A stretch of DNA of 64,000 nucleotides. It comes from Pseudonocardia broussonetiae. Lineage in GTDB: Bacteria; Actinomycetota; Actinomycetes; Mycobacteriales; Pseudonocardiaceae. Of the stretch, positions 1 to 8,268 are shown one piece after another. Below the pieces are notes generated by a model, which was not told where the DNA came from, did not search any database, and worked only from the letters and a program-made list of their open reading frames with translations. The DNA is taken from the NCBI RefSeq assembly GCF_013155125.1, contig NZ_CP053564.1, forward strand, positions 875,501-939,500, read 5' to 3'. The position numbers were made by a program, and so were the translations under genes. The first letter of the stretch is position 1. Every line of letters begins with the position of its first letter.

Positions 1-367
1 TTCCGGCCTTCGGGTCGAACGCCTCGGCGTGCGCGCGACGCAGCCACCACAACTCCTCGATCACCTCCGGGTGCCAGAGCCAGCACGCGGAGAGCACGGC
101 GTCGGGGTAGCGGAGAAAGACGCGACGGGTCCAGCCGACCAGGTCGGCCAGGTCGGTGACGGCCTGCTCGGGGTCCTGCGAAAGGAGCCAGGACCGGACC
201 GGGTCGGGCCCCGCGGCCTCCGGCACGAGCGTGGCGGCCACCTCGGCGAGGTCCCCGGCGAGCTGCCGCACGAGCGCGTCGAGCGCCGTCACCCGGCGGC
301 CGTTGCGCTCGACCGAGCGGACGAGGGCGGCGAGCTGCTCGTCGTCGACGGTGGTCGGGCTGCTCAT
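1..367 (-). CDS. DUF4913-like hypothetical protein, C-terminus cut by window edge
   Basis: The gene starts at an ATG (367-365) that overlaps the stop of the downstream coupling-protein gene in an ATGA arrangement, and runs off the left edge after about 122 residues. The visible protein is acidic and helical, with a Trp-rich stretch near residues 85-115 (WTRRVF, CWLWHPEVIEELWWL). From memory this resembles the DUF4913 proteins often found in actinomycete conjugative elements; that assignment is by pattern only. The tight overlap with the VirD4-like gene implies co-transcription and a role tied to the transfer module, but no biochemical function is visible. Confidence 0.6.
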   Translation of the reverse strand, partial: MSSPTTVDDEQLAALVRSVERNGRRVTALDALVRQLAGDLAEVAATLVPEAAGPDPVRSWLLSQDPEQAVTDLADLVGWTRRVFLRYPDAVLSACWLWHPEVIEELWWLRRAHAEAFDPKAG

Positions 368-2229
368 CGTCGCCACTCCGTGTCGTCGGCGGGCAGGACC
401 CTCAGCAGCGAGGGCTCCTCGACCGGCACCTGCTCGATCGCCCGCCATGGATTCCCGAGCCGCCGAGCGAGGCCGACGGTCCACGCGCCCGTTCGTGCCA
501 CCGGCTCGCCCACATGCACGCCGATCCAGCCTGCTGCGGTGGCGACCGCCGCTCGCAGCCGCACGTCGAGCGCCTCGGGGTGCTGCCAGGCGCGGACGTC
601 CCGGCGTCGATAGGCCATCTGCACCCGGCCGATCACCGGCGGCATCCCGCGCCGGAACGCGACCACCGTCTCCGCGGGCAGGTTCGCGATCTGGGCCGGC
701 GCGAGCACCGGCACCTTCCGCACCGTCCGTGACGCGACCCGCCCGTGCAGGTCGGTCGTGGTGATGGGCTCGTCCCGCTCGCCACCCAGCGTCGCCCAGT
801 AGTTCAGGTCGTCGCGGGAGCGGGTGCCGCCGAAGACCATGACGGCGGCCGTGTTGTTGAGGATGACCTCGGCCTTGGCGTCGCCGTAGCGGTCGAGCAG
901 CTGCGCGCGGGACTGGAAGGCTCCGATGATCGTCACGCCGCGCCCACCCATGTCGGCGGTCCACTGGTGCAGCGGCACCGGGCAGATCAGCGCGGCCTCG
1001 TCGAGGGCGAGTGCGAGCGGCGGGTCGAGCCGGCCGCCCGTGCGCAGTGCGGCGATCCGGCGGGCCTCGCGGGCGATGTGTCCGGTCAGCGCGGAGACGA
1101 GCGGCGCGGTCTGCGTCTCCTCGGCGCCGAGCAGGTAGACCGTCGCGCGGGCGTCGAGCAGCTCGGCGACGTCGAACCCGGCCCCGCCGGACCGGGGCCC
1201 GGTCGCCGCGTCGGCCGCGGCCTCGTGGGTGAGCCAGCCCAGCGCGGGCATGATCGTGGACGTGATCGACGACCGGGTGCGGTCGTTCGTCGCGAGGAAC
1301 TGCCCGGCGTCCTGCTGCAACGCGGGCTCAGGCGAGCGGCGCAGCAGCGACGCCACCTCTGCCTTGCCGTCGTCGGGATCGGCGACCCAGCGCAGGACGT
1401 CGCGCATGGTGAGGTCACCGTCGAGCGCGGCGGCGTGCAGCAGCGCGGCCAGCACCCGCCGGGCCTGGGACTCCCAGAACTCCCGGTCGCCCGACCCGCT
1501 GCCCAGCGCACCGGCGGCGAGCATGTCGGCAGCGCGCTCGGACGCCGTCACGGGGCTGATGCACCCGGTGAGGGGGTCGAACGTGATCGTCGAACCGAGC
1601 GAGGCGAGCCCGACCGGGTTGAAGACGTAGATCGGGCCTCGGGCCTGGCGCAGGGGCGCGGTGAGGTCGTAGAGGTCGGTGCGGGTCGACGTGACAAGCA
1701 CGGCGCCGGGCGAGTCCAGGATGCGGCCGGCGAGCCACTGCGACTTGCCGGTGCGCGGGCCGCCGAAGATGCAGACGACGTCCTCGACCGACGCCCACAC
1801 CCGCAGCAGGCCGGCCCGGCACAGCAGCACGGCGACGTCGACGGTGCGGACGGACCAGGACCGGACGATTCGGTCCCACCGGGTCACCGGGGCGAGGGAC
1901 GGCCGAACGGTCCCGGCCCGGCGGCGCATCGCGCCCGACCCGGCCACCCGCACGATGTCGGACGTCGAGGCGACGCCGGCCTTGCGCCGGCTGCGGGCGC
2001 CCCAGCGGACGACGGTCGCGGACGTTCGGGCGTGCCGGTGCCAGACGAGCACGGCGACGGGCGCGACCAGGAGGGCGAGCACCCAGGTCGGGGTCTGTCG
2101 GTAGAGCGTGACGGCCGGGAGCAGGGCGAAGAGGCCGAAGGCCGCGCCGAGGAGGCGGGCGCCGCGGCGCCAGGCGATCCACGACGCGCCTGCGGAGAGG
2201 GCGAGCACGAGCAGGGCGGAGCCGTTCAC
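364..2229 (-). CDS. VirD4/TraG-like conjugative coupling ATPase (type IV secretion family)
   Basis: This 621-residue protein has two or three hydrophobic segments in the first 65 residues and then a P-loop ATPase domain. The Walker A is GGPRTGKS at residues 156-163, and the Walker B lies in LALALDEA at about 405-412, followed by a GRG-containing segment typical of hexameric TraD/TraG/VirD4 proteins. Family knowledge: such proteins sit at the membrane and feed DNA or relaxase into a transfer channel. Its neighbours overlap by 4 bases on both sides, so it belongs to one minus-strand operon of an integrative element. No relaxase is visible, so mobilisation partners are probably left of the window. 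Confidence 0.85.
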   Translation of the reverse strand: MNGSALLVLALSAGASWIAWRRGARLLGAAFGLFALLPAVTLYRQTPTWVLALLVAPVAVLVWHRHARTSATVVRWGARSRRKAGVASTSDIVRVAGSGAMRRRAGTVRPSLAPVTRWDRIVRSWSVRTVDVAVLLCRAGLLRVWASVEDVVCIFGGPRTGKSQWLAGRILDSPGAVLVTSTRTDLYDLTAPLRQARGPIYVFNPVGLASLGSTITFDPLTGCISPVTASERAADMLAAGALGSGSGDREFWESQARRVLAALLHAAALDGDLTMRDVLRWVADPDDGKAEVASLLRRSPEPALQQDAGQFLATNDRTRSSITSTIMPALGWLTHEAAADAATGPRSGGAGFDVAELLDARATVYLLGAEETQTAPLVSALTGHIAREARRIAALRTGGRLDPPLALALDEAALICPVPLHQWTADMGGRGVTIIGAFQSRAQLLDRYGDAKAEVILNNTAAVMVFGGTRSRDDLNYWATLGGERDEPITTTDLHGRVASRTVRKVPVLAPAQIANLPAETVVAFRRGMPPVIGRVQMAYRRRDVRAWQHPEALDVRLRAAVATAAGWIGVHVGEPVARTGAWTVGLARRLGNPWRAIEQVPVEEPSLLRVLPADDTEWRR

Positions 2230-2831
2230 GGCTGGCCCTCCGGTCGGAAGCGGGCGCCGTTGGTGGCGGCGTGGGCGGGTTCTGCGGTGGTGGGGCGTGC
2301 CCGGTCGATGAGCCGGCGGGCCTCGTACTCCGACACCCCCAGCTCGCGGGCGATCCGGCGACGGCCGGCTCCGGCGGCGATCAGCTCGGCGGCGCGGTCG
2401 TCGTCGATCTCGACCTCGGGTTCAGCCTCGCCGCCCTCGGGTGGGGCGGTCCGGCCGACGAGCACGGCCAGGTGGACGACGGCACCGAGCACGGCCGGCG
2501 CGACGGCGGAGACGACCACAACGACCCACCAGGCCGGCTCCTGCCGGTAGGCGGCGAGGCCGTGGCCGAGTGCGTTGGCCGCGACCGACAGCCCTAACAG
2601 GGTCAGGGCGAGCGAGCGGGCGAACCGGCGGGCCCCGGCTGTCACCGCCCCACCGAGCCAGACCAGCGACCCGGCCGCGGCGCCGGCATCGACGACGACC
2701 GGCAGCAGCCAGGCCAGCGACGGCGCGAACCCGCACAGCAGGGCGAGATCACGCAGCGCGGCGAAGGAGAGGACGGCGGCGGCCGTGGCGACGACCAGCA
2801 GCAGGCCGTAGAGCACGGCGCGGCCCCTCAC
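2226..2831 (-). CDS. DUF2637 membrane protein with C-terminal helix-turn-helix-like segment
   Basis: The 201-residue protein begins with four hydrophobic helices (about residues 5-115) containing the ALRDLALLCGF and PVVVDAGAAAGSL signatures I associate with DUF2637 proteins of Streptomyces-type integrative elements (Spd-like spread proteins). An acidic linker follows at about 135-145. A C-terminal segment (RRRIARELGVSEYEARRLI) looks like a small helix-turn-helix. It overlaps the coupling ATPase gene by 4 bases (ATGA). In that family's context it is expected to help intramycelial spread or transfer; this is inferred from context only. Confidence 0.75.
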   Translation of the reverse strand: MRGRAVLYGLLLVVATAAAVLSFAALRDLALLCGFAPSLAWLLPVVVDAGAAAGSLVWLGGAVTAGARRFARSLALTLLGLSVAANALGHGLAAYRQEPAWWVVVVVSAVAPAVLGAVVHLAVLVGRTAPPEGGEAEPEVEIDDDRAAELIAAGAGRRRIARELGVSEYEARRLIDRARPTTAEPAHAATNGARFRPEGQP

Positions 2832-3214
2832 GTCGGCATCTCGACACCGACATGGCCGATGCTCGACCAGAACTCGTTGAACCGGGCCGATGCGACCACG
2901 AGGCCAGCGCGGGCGGCGCGGAGCTGCTCGGTGGCGTCGGCGAGCCGCGCGACCGGGTCGACGGCGCGGGTGTCGTCGTAGAGGGCCCGGCCGCGGCCGT
3001 AGCCGCCCACCTGGGCGACGAGCACCTCGGCCAGGTCCTCGACGGCGTGCAGCGTGCTGACCAGCTCACCGGCCAGGGCGTAGAAGTCGGCGTGGTCCGG
3101 GGTGGCCCAGCGCTGGAGGCGGGCGACGTCGTCCCACCCGTCGGTCGCCTGCTCGGCGCGGGCGACGGCCGGCGCACGGTGGTCTTCGGTGGACGTCGTC
3201 TCGACGGTGCTCAT
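2828..3214 (-). CDS. hypothetical protein in transfer operon
   Basis: This 128-residue soluble protein is not recognised as a family. It is mostly helical, with a heptad-like region at residues 45-110 (LVSTLHAVEDLAEVLVAQVGG, then ATEQLRAARAGLVVAS), suggesting a coiled coil. It overlaps both neighbours by 4 bases, so it is translationally coupled within the element operon between WhiB and the DUF2637 protein. Proteins in this position in actinomycete elements are usually uncharacterised accessory transfer factors. No catalytic motif or signal peptide is seen. Confidence 0.65.
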   Translation of the reverse strand: MSTVETTSTEDHRAPAVARAEQATDGWDDVARLQRWATPDHADFYALAGELVSTLHAVEDLAEVLVAQVGGYGRGRALYDDTRAVDPVARLADATEQLRAARAGLVVASARFNEFWSSIGHVGVEMPT

Positions 3215-3717
3215 CTACGATCGGGCCCTTCCTGCGTCTGTGTCCCTGCCTGGGTGCCGTGCGTGTGGGAGATCAGGAGGGGAGCCCGGTTGCCGCCGCG
3301 GCTCCCCTCCGCCTGGGTACGGGTGACCCAGTGGGCGACGGTGCGTGCGGTGACGCCGCACCGGTGGGCGATCTCGGCGAGCGGGCGTCCCGCCGTCAGC
3401 AGGACCCGTCCGGCCGCCTCGACCTGGACCCGCGTCGCGCCCGGCCGCAGCCCGGCGTCGAGCACGGCGGCCGGCTCGCGTCCGATGCCCACCGGCTGCC
3501 GACCCCGCCGCTCCTCCGGGGTAAGGCCACCGGCGATGCCGAGCGGGATGCGCACCAGTGCCTCGGCCAGGCACTCGGCCCGGACGGGACAGCGCGCGCA
3601 CACCGCCTTGGCGACGGCGACCTGCGCCTCGTAGACCGGCCCGTCCTCGGCGGTGGGGAAGAACGTCTCGGGCTCGACGGAGCGGCACCGCGCCCGGTCC
3701 CTCCACTCGCCGTTCAC
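3211..3717 (-). CDS. WhiB-family iron-sulfur transcription factor
   Basis: I choose the GTG start at 3717, which overlaps the upstream stop codon (GTGA), rather than an upstream extension that would run through the preceding gene. The 168-residue product has the four WhiB cysteines in the C-x28-C-x2-C-x5-C layout (C11, C40, C43, C49) that bind a 4Fe-4S cluster, followed by the conserved GIAGGLTPEERR turn. Unusually, the C-terminus (about residues 95-140) adds a second helix-turn-helix-like segment (LAEIAHRCGVTARTVAHWV). WhiB-like proteins regulate transcription with sigma factors. Inside a mobile element it probably controls transfer or maintenance genes. Confidence 0.88.
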   Translation of the reverse strand: MNGEWRDRARCRSVEPETFFPTAEDGPVYEAQVAVAKAVCARCPVRAECLAEALVRIPLGIAGGLTPEERRGRQPVGIGREPAAVLDAGLRPGATRVQVEAAGRVLLTAGRPLAEIAHRCGVTARTVAHWVTRTQAEGSRGGNRAPLLISHTHGTQAGTQTQEGPDRR

Positions 3718-3935
3718 CCGACCGCTCCGGATCCCGTGAGGGCCGGCGTGGCGGCGGTGTCGAGCGTCGAGAGGAACGTCGACAGCGCGCCCGGCAGCCC
3801 GGCGCCGACCGGAGTCGAGATGAACAGGACCAACGCGACGAGCGCGAAGACGACCGCCCCGCCGGGTACGCGGGACTTGGCGCAGATGAACGTGCCGACG
3901 ATGGCGAAGAAGATCAGGACCCCGACGTTGGGCAT
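3714..3935 (-). CDS. small two-helix membrane protein
   Basis: This 73-residue protein starts with a hydrophobic segment (MPNVGVLIFFAIVGTFI), then a short polar turn and a second hydrophobic stretch (VVFALVALVLFISTPVGAG), so it is predicted to be a membrane hairpin. Its stop overlaps the WhiB start, and the excisionase-like gene lies only 3 bases upstream, placing it in the same operon. Small Spd-like membrane proteins are common in this position in actinomycete integrative elements. No more specific function can be assigned. Confidence 0.65.
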   Translation of the reverse strand: MPNVGVLIFFAIVGTFICAKSRVPGGAVVFALVALVLFISTPVGAGLPGALSTFLSTLDTAATPALTGSGAVG

Positions 3936-3938
3936 CGC

Positions 3939-4202
3939 TCACACCCCCCGGCCGGGCTGGAACGGGACCCACTCAGCGGCGTCGACGGCGCTGCGGTCGG
4001 CCACCGCGGCGTCGACCATCTCCTCGAGCGCCCGAGCCGGGACGATCAACCGGCCGCGGACCTTCACCGCGGGGAACTCCCCCGCCGCGATGGCTCGGTA
4101 GACGGTCATCGCCGACATCCCGAGCATCCGCGCGACCTCCGGAACGCTGTAGAACCGCGGCGCTCCGACCGGCGGTTCCGTTCGCAACTGCACACCTCGC
4201 AT
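3939..4202 (-). CDS. excisionase-like helix-turn-helix DNA-binding protein
   Basis: The 87-residue protein carries a winged-helix DNA-binding domain of the excisionase/MerR type: YSVPEVARMLGMSAMTVYRAI followed by GEFPAVKVRGRLIVPARALEEMV (about residues 18-68). Such proteins act as recombination directionality factors (Xis) or as BldC-like regulators. It is the first gene of the minus-strand element operon and is transcribed away from the regulator at 4413. That suits a protein controlling excision or operon expression, but an intact integrase is not beside it. Confidence 0.75.
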   Translation of the reverse strand: MRGVQLRTEPPVGAPRFYSVPEVARMLGMSAMTVYRAIAAGEFPAVKVRGRLIVPARALEEMVDAAVADRSAVDAAEWVPFQPGRGV

Positions 4203-4412
4203 GACTGCTCCCCTGTCCTATGTAGGTAGACCTCGTGGTCACGAGTTGTTCGATGTGGACGCTGTGACCTGGTGCGATGTCGAGAGTGCTGCCGGGGAGG
4301 GGTGTGGCGGCAGATGACGCGGGATGACGTGGGGTGACGCGAGTCCGGCGTCAGGGGTTGATCTGCGCTGATCACCGGCGCATCGTGGAGGCCGGGTCAC
4401 CCGGGAGGATCG
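4203..4412. promoter_or_regulatory. divergent intergenic region between element operon and regulator
   Basis: About 210 bases separate the divergent excisionase-like gene and the helix-turn-helix/TPR regulator. The interval must hold promoters for both directions. It contains short repeated TGACG(C/T)G pentamer-like units near 4315-4340 (three copies of GATGACG or GGTGACG within about 25 bases), which could be regulator-binding repeats. No rho-independent terminator is visible. Confidence 0.4.
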
Positions 4413-5525
4413 ATGCCGAACCGGCTTGCTCGCGTTCGCCAAGAAGAGCAGTGGACGAAGGCACGCCTCGTCCACGAGCTGCGCCGTGCCGCCGGATCCA
4501 TGGCGCTGCCAGGCGACGAGAGCATGAAGCGCCGAATCGCCGTCTGGGAGAACCAGGACGGGGCGGTCAGCGACTTCTATCGGGAGCTGCTCTGCGCGGC
4601 ATACGGACGAAGCGCGCCCGAACTGGGCATCGCAGGCGAGCCGGAGATGCCGTCTGCCCCGGCCACAGTCGACGACGCGTTGCCCATCGCCTTCACTCGC
4701 CTCGACCTCGGGGTCGTCGCACTACTGCGTGACCACACCCAGAGCATCCGCATGCTCGACCGCCGACTCGGCGGCGCGCTGACCTTCAAGCAAGCCGTGG
4801 CGCACGTCGAGCAGATCGAGGGCCTGCTGCGGCACGCCCTTCCCGGCGCCCACCGGGAGGCGGCGGCCGACGAGCTCGGCCAGGCCGCCGCGCTCGCAGG
4901 CTGGCAGGCGCTCGACATGGGCGACGTGCGGGAGGCATGGCGGCTCCATGAGATCGCGACCGCTGCGGCGCGGGAGGGCGGTCAGATCGCCGGGCTCGCC
5001 TACGCCAGTGCGCAGCAGGGGTATGTCCTGCTCGACGCCGGTCACGCGGTCGACGCGCAGTCGGTGATGGAGTTCGCCCGGACGCTGGCCGGCTCCGGCG
5101 TTCCGGCCGTTCTGCAAGCCTGGCTCCACGCGGCGGAGGCTGAGGCCCTCGCGGCGCTGGGGCAGCGGGACGGCGTTCTCCGCGCCCTCGACGCGGCGGC
5201 TGACGCCCTGCCCGGCGACACTGGCGACGACTCGCTGCCCTTCGTCATGCTCGACGCCGGCCACCTCGCCCGCTGGCGGGGCCACTGCCTCGCCCGGCTC
5301 GGCGACGGAAAAGCGATCGAGGACTTGACGGATGCCCTCAGCGTGATGGGCGAGGGTCAGTACGGGCGGGCGGAAGTTGGGCTGCGTGTCGACTTGGCGC
5401 TCGCCTTCGCCGCCCGCGGCGATGTCAGCGAATCCCGCGCTCACGCGCTCCGAGGCGCCGAATTGGCCGGGCGCACCGGCTCGGAGCGTCAGCGGCGGAG
5501 GATCAGCCAGTTACTCGCTGCGTGA
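4413..5525 (+). CDS. helix-turn-helix regulator with helical-repeat (TPR-like) C-terminus
   Basis: The 370-residue protein has an N-terminal region (residues 1-75) like Streptomyces-type helix-turn-helix regulators (ARVRQEEQWTKARLVHELRR, then AVWENQDGAVSDFYRELLCAAYG). A long alpha-helical repeat region follows (about 105-365), rich in Ala/Leu/Arg with TPR-like spacing. The ATG at 4413 is preceded by GGGAGGATCG, a good ribosome binding site. It is divergent from the transfer operon and its end overlaps the convergent Nudix gene by 15 bases. Such regulators are frequent next to integrative elements and Nudix genes; the ligand and target are unknown. Confidence 0.75.
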   Translation: MPNRLARVRQEEQWTKARLVHELRRAAGSMALPGDESMKRRIAVWENQDGAVSDFYRELLCAAYGRSAPELGIAGEPEMPSAPATVDDALPIAFTRLDLGVVALLRDHTQSIRMLDRRLGGALTFKQAVAHVEQIEGLLRHALPGAHREAAADELGQAAALAGWQALDMGDVREAWRLHEIATAAAREGGQIAGLAYASAQQGYVLLDAGHAVDAQSVMEFARTLAGSGVPAVLQAWLHAAEAEALAALGQRDGVLRALDAAADALPGDTGDDSLPFVMLDAGHLARWRGHCLARLGDGKAIEDLTDALSVMGEGQYGRAEVGLRVDLALAFAARGDVSESRAHALRGAELAGRTGSERQRRRISQLLAA

Positions 5526-6092
5526 GTGCGGCGCACCCGGTCCGCTGAGCGCGAGCACGTGCAGCAGCCCGACGAGCGACCCCGAGTTCACGATCTTCTG
5601 CGTGCGGATCAGCTCCGGCACGCCGGCCAGAGGCACCCACTCGAATGTGCCCTCGTTCAGCTCCGTCGCCTCTGCCACCTTCTCGGCGCCGCGCGCGAGG
5701 AACACGTGGTGGGCGTTGCGCACCATGCCGACGTTGGGCTCGAAGGTCACGAGGTGCTCGATCGACCGCGGCCGGTACCCGGTCTCTTCCTCAGCCTCTC
5801 GCGCCGCTGTTTGCGCCGGCGTCTCGCCCGGGTCCAGCAGCCCGCCCGGCAACTCCCAGTTCCACACGTCCGGGGCGAACCGGTGCCGCCACGCCATCAG
5901 CACGTGCTCACCGGCGTCGTCGAGCACGACCGTGATCGCGGCCGGCTTCAGAGTCACGACGTGATGTTCGAACCGCTCCCCTGTTGGCAATATGACGTCA
6001 GCGAGCTCGACCGTCACCCACTCGTTGGCGTACACCTGCCGCTTACTCGCAACAGTCCATCGCTGCCCAACATCTCTGGCCTGATTGGTCAT
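5511..6092 (-). CDS. Nudix hydrolase (ADP-ribose pyrophosphatase-like)
   Basis: The 193-residue protein contains a complete Nudix box at residues 84-106: G84, E90, R98-E99, E102-E103 and G105 match G-x5-E-x7-R-E-U-x-E-E-x-G-U. The flanking residues (WELPGGLLDPGE, and before it a strand with HVLMAWRHR) resemble ADP-ribose or nucleoside-diphosphate-sugar pyrophosphatases. The enzyme would cleave a nucleoside diphosphate linked to another moiety, using Mg2+. It converges on the regulator gene with a 15-base overlap; that pairing recurs on actinomycete elements. Substrate specificity cannot be read from the sequence. Confidence 0.85.
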   Translation of the reverse strand: MTNQARDVGQRWTVASKRQVYANEWVTVELADVILPTGERFEHHVVTLKPAAITVVLDDAGEHVLMAWRHRFAPDVWNWELPGGLLDPGETPAQTAAREAEEETGYRPRSIEHLVTFEPNVGMVRNAHHVFLARGAEKVAEATELNEGTFEWVPLAGVPELIRTQKIVNSGSLVGLLHVLALSGPGAPHSRSE

Positions 6093-6155
6093 ATTTCAAT
6101 TCCAACCCAAGTTACTAGATCTGATACATGTGAACCAGTTGGCGTACATCTATGT

Positions 6156-6584
6156 TCATACACGAGAAGTGACGATCACAAAACATGCGTGCATGTCAGT
6201 AAGAATTCGATCCGCCTCTACATTGCTCGGCGTCGCGCCCGCCTCGTGCATGTACCTGTTCCTCTTCTTCACGACTGTTGCTTGATAGAGCTGTCTTTCG
6301 ACAGCAGTCAGGACGGCCCGAGCCTCGAGCTCTTTCAAATAGCCTCCGAGCGCCGCGCCTTTGGGGGTCCAGTGCTTCGACGAGATAATCTCGCTCAAAC
6401 AGGTGTCCAGTGCGCGAGTTGTATATAGAACGCTTAGTAGCCACCCAGCGGCACCCTTCCGGCGAAAGCATGACTTTATGCTATTGAACTCACCGTAGAT
6501 TGCCTGAATCTTATTAGACTGGGAGAGTGACGGATGCCCGCCTGCAATAACCCGCATTGTTTCTATTCGCTTGCTGTAAGTCAT
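6156..6584 (-). CDS. HEPN-signature small protein
   Basis: The 142-residue, mainly helical protein carries R108-N-R-Y-M-H113, the Rx4H motif with a polar residue after Arg that defines HEPN RNase active sites. The motif sits near the end of a long helix, as in that superfamily. Overall helix layout and size also fit a minimal HEPN domain; membership is my inference from the motif. Its start overlaps the upstream gene's stop (ATGA at 6581-6584), so the two genes are coupled. Codon use is more AT-rich than in the transfer genes. HEPN proteins are commonly toxins or abortive-infection RNases in defence loci. Confidence 0.6.
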   Translation of the reverse strand: MTYSKRIETMRVIAGGHPSLSQSNKIQAIYGEFNSIKSCFRRKGAAGWLLSVLYTTRALDTCLSEIISSKHWTPKGAALGGYLKELEARAVLTAVERQLYQATVVKKRNRYMHEAGATPSNVEADRILTDMHACFVIVTSRV

Positions 6585-7510
6585 TCAAACTCTCCTGAGA
6601 TAGTTGCGATTCCCGCAAAGGCAGCAGCCCTGACCGGCTTCAGCGCGTCGAACCGCCGTGAAGAGGAAGCCCTGTTCAGCCGATTCTCGCGGACCGCAAG
6701 GTAGGCGTCGTTGCTGCGTAGCATTGTCGCGACTTCCGCAATTCGATCGTCTCTTTGTTCTATGGAGTAGTCCAGCCTGACGGCCTCTAGTGACGACCTA
6801 TCAAGAGTCAAAGGGCGTACCGGCTTCGCGACTCTGGCGTCAGGCCTTCCGTCACCTACTGAGGCAGCCGGGAGTGGCCAGTCCGGGACACCTGATTCAT
6901 CATCCAGCTCATCCACGGAGCGGTATCGCATATTTCGCTGCCGCTGCCCGTACTCCGCTGTCGACAGTCCAGAGCGCTCACGCCGCCTCCTCGTCCTTGC
7001 CTTCGGATCTGCTGTCAACTCCCACGCTTCCGCGAACCGCTCTGAATGGAATGGCCGCAACTCTTCCACCACGTCCGAGCCGACGCCTGGAGTCGCTACG
7101 CTCTCGGATGTTCGCGTATTAAGGTCCAAGATCGTATCGTAGAACGGCGTGAGGTCCACCAATTGCTCCACGCGACTTGTATCCTCAGTTGCCAGAACGA
7201 CTGAAAGTTGAGGAGGCAGTGCCAATCGAGCCAGGAGAACCCTAGAGCGCGAGGCCGGTGACACATACGACTCCCTCCGGGAGAAAATGAAATACGCAGT
7301 CAACTGGCCGCCATGAACAGAAAGAACCTCCGGCCCTTTGAACAAGAGTGGATGATCTGGATAGCTAACTGCATCGCTACCGGCGGGCAGTCCGTCAAGA
7401 ACTTGCCGGACTAGTACTCGTCGACCTGCCATATCAAACCCCATCATAGTTGGTACACGGAACCGTAGGACATTAAGCGCAGATGCTATCAGTGGGATGC
7501 GGAACCGCAT
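6581..7510 (-). CDS. unknown protein paired with HEPN gene
   Basis: The family is not recognised. From the ATG at 7510 the protein has 309 residues. An in-frame ATG at 7654 would add 48 residues, including an acidic stretch, but leaves only 47 bases to vsr, so the true start is uncertain. The N-terminal 130 residues look like an alpha/beta fold (strands such as GRRVLVRQVL, LTAYFIFSR, QLSVVLAT), while residues 170-230 are charged and probably disordered. It is divergent from vsr and translationally coupled to the HEPN gene downstream. It could be the sensor, antitoxin or restriction component of a two-gene module. Confidence 0.6.
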   Translation of the reverse strand: MRFRIPLIASALNVLRFRVPTMMGFDMAGRRVLVRQVLDGLPAGSDAVSYPDHPLLFKGPEVLSVHGGQLTAYFIFSRRESYVSPASRSRVLLARLALPPQLSVVLATEDTSRVEQLVDLTPFYDTILDLNTRTSESVATPGVGSDVVEELRPFHSERFAEAWELTADPKARTRRRRERSGLSTAEYGQRQRNMRYRSVDELDDESGVPDWPLPAASVGDGRPDARVAKPVRPLTLDRSSLEAVRLDYSIEQRDDRIAEVATMLRSNDAYLAVRENRLNRASSSRRFDALKPVRAAAFAGIATISGEFE

Positions 7511-7701
7511 ATGCGCGTTGCAGGGATCATCGTCGTCTTGATAAGTTGTTGCATGACCCTCCGCGTTGTGCGCATCGTCGTCATCGGCTCCCTCCCGGCG
7601 AGGCCTAGCATCCGGAGTGCAACCAGCACAGTGTCGCCGTTCGACTGTCGGCATGCCTCGATCGGTCGCAGCAGCTGACGAGGACGGAGGAAGTCTGCCC
7701 C
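7511..7701. promoter_or_regulatory. divergent promoter region between HEPN unit and vsr
   Basis: These about 190 bases separate two divergent defence transcription units and must hold at least one promoter. GGAGGAAG just upstream of the ATG at 7702 is a strong ribosome binding site for vsr. No clear palindromic operator was found. If the gene at 6581-7510 really starts at 7654, most of this interval is coding. Confidence 0.4.
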
Positions 7702-8169
7702 ATGCCACGGCCGAGCCCGAGCAACGCAGACGTGAGCCTTCGGATGTCGAAGCAGCGGAGCACGGGGACGTCGCCTGAGATGAGTCTTCGACGAGAGCTC
7801 CATCGCCGCGGCATGCGCTTCCGCGTCGAGCATCGCATCGACATAGATGGACTTCGACGGCGCAGAGCCGATATCGCATTCACCCGCCGCCGTATTGCGG
7901 TCTTTGTCGACGGATGTTTCTGGCACGCCTGCCCTCAGCACGCAACCAGCCCGAAGGCGAACGCCGCATGGTGGGCGACGAAGCTCGCCGGCAACGTCGC
8001 ACGCGACCGAGACACCGACGACCGTCTCTCTGCCGCGGGTTGGACGGTAGTGCGGATCTGGGAGCACGAGTCGGCAGCTGATGGCGCAGACCGGGTCGAG
8101 CGGGCTGTCGCCTCGGCAGAACCGCAAGGTCGACCACCAGGACCAAATCCCGCTCCGCCGAACCACTAG
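7702..8169 (+). CDS. vsr: very short patch repair (Vsr) endonuclease
   Basis: The 155-residue protein has the Vsr/PD-(D/E)XK fold signatures: TSPEMSLRRELHRRGMRFRV at the N-terminus, catalytic Asp57 in RADIAF, then VFVDGCFWHACPQH (D70, C72, H75, C77, H80; zinc and active-site residues) and a C-terminal WTVVRIWEHE strand. Vsr nicks DNA beside T:G mismatches produced by deamination of 5-methylcytosine, so its natural partner is the C5 methyltransferase at the other end of this locus. About 100 bases separate it from the Z1 gene on the same strand. The C-terminal 25 residues are Pro/Ala-rich and probably disordered. Confidence 0.92.
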   Translation: MPRPSPSNADVSLRMSKQRSTGTSPEMSLRRELHRRGMRFRVEHRIDIDGLRRRRADIAFTRRRIAVFVDGCFWHACPQHATSPKANAAWWATKLAGNVARDRDTDDRLSAAGWTVVRIWEHESAADGADRVERAVASAEPQGRPPGPNPAPPNH

Positions 8170-8268
8170 CACACGCCCTGTCACCCGATCGTGGGCGACA
8201 GGGACAGCTCCAGGTGACCACGGCCACTATGGTCACGGTCTGTCTGAGTCACAGGGGGATGACAGCGC

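Noticed and set aside
745..2550. Long plus-strand reading frames antisense to the coupling ATPase and membrane genes
   Set aside because: They are Arg/Gly/Asp-rich shadows of GC-rich minus-strand genes with recognisable domains and have no ribosome binding sites.
7511..7879. N-terminal extension of the 6581-7510 gene up to 7879
   Set aside because: Most of the extension is antisense to vsr, whose motifs are clear. Only the part from 7654 remains a possible start.
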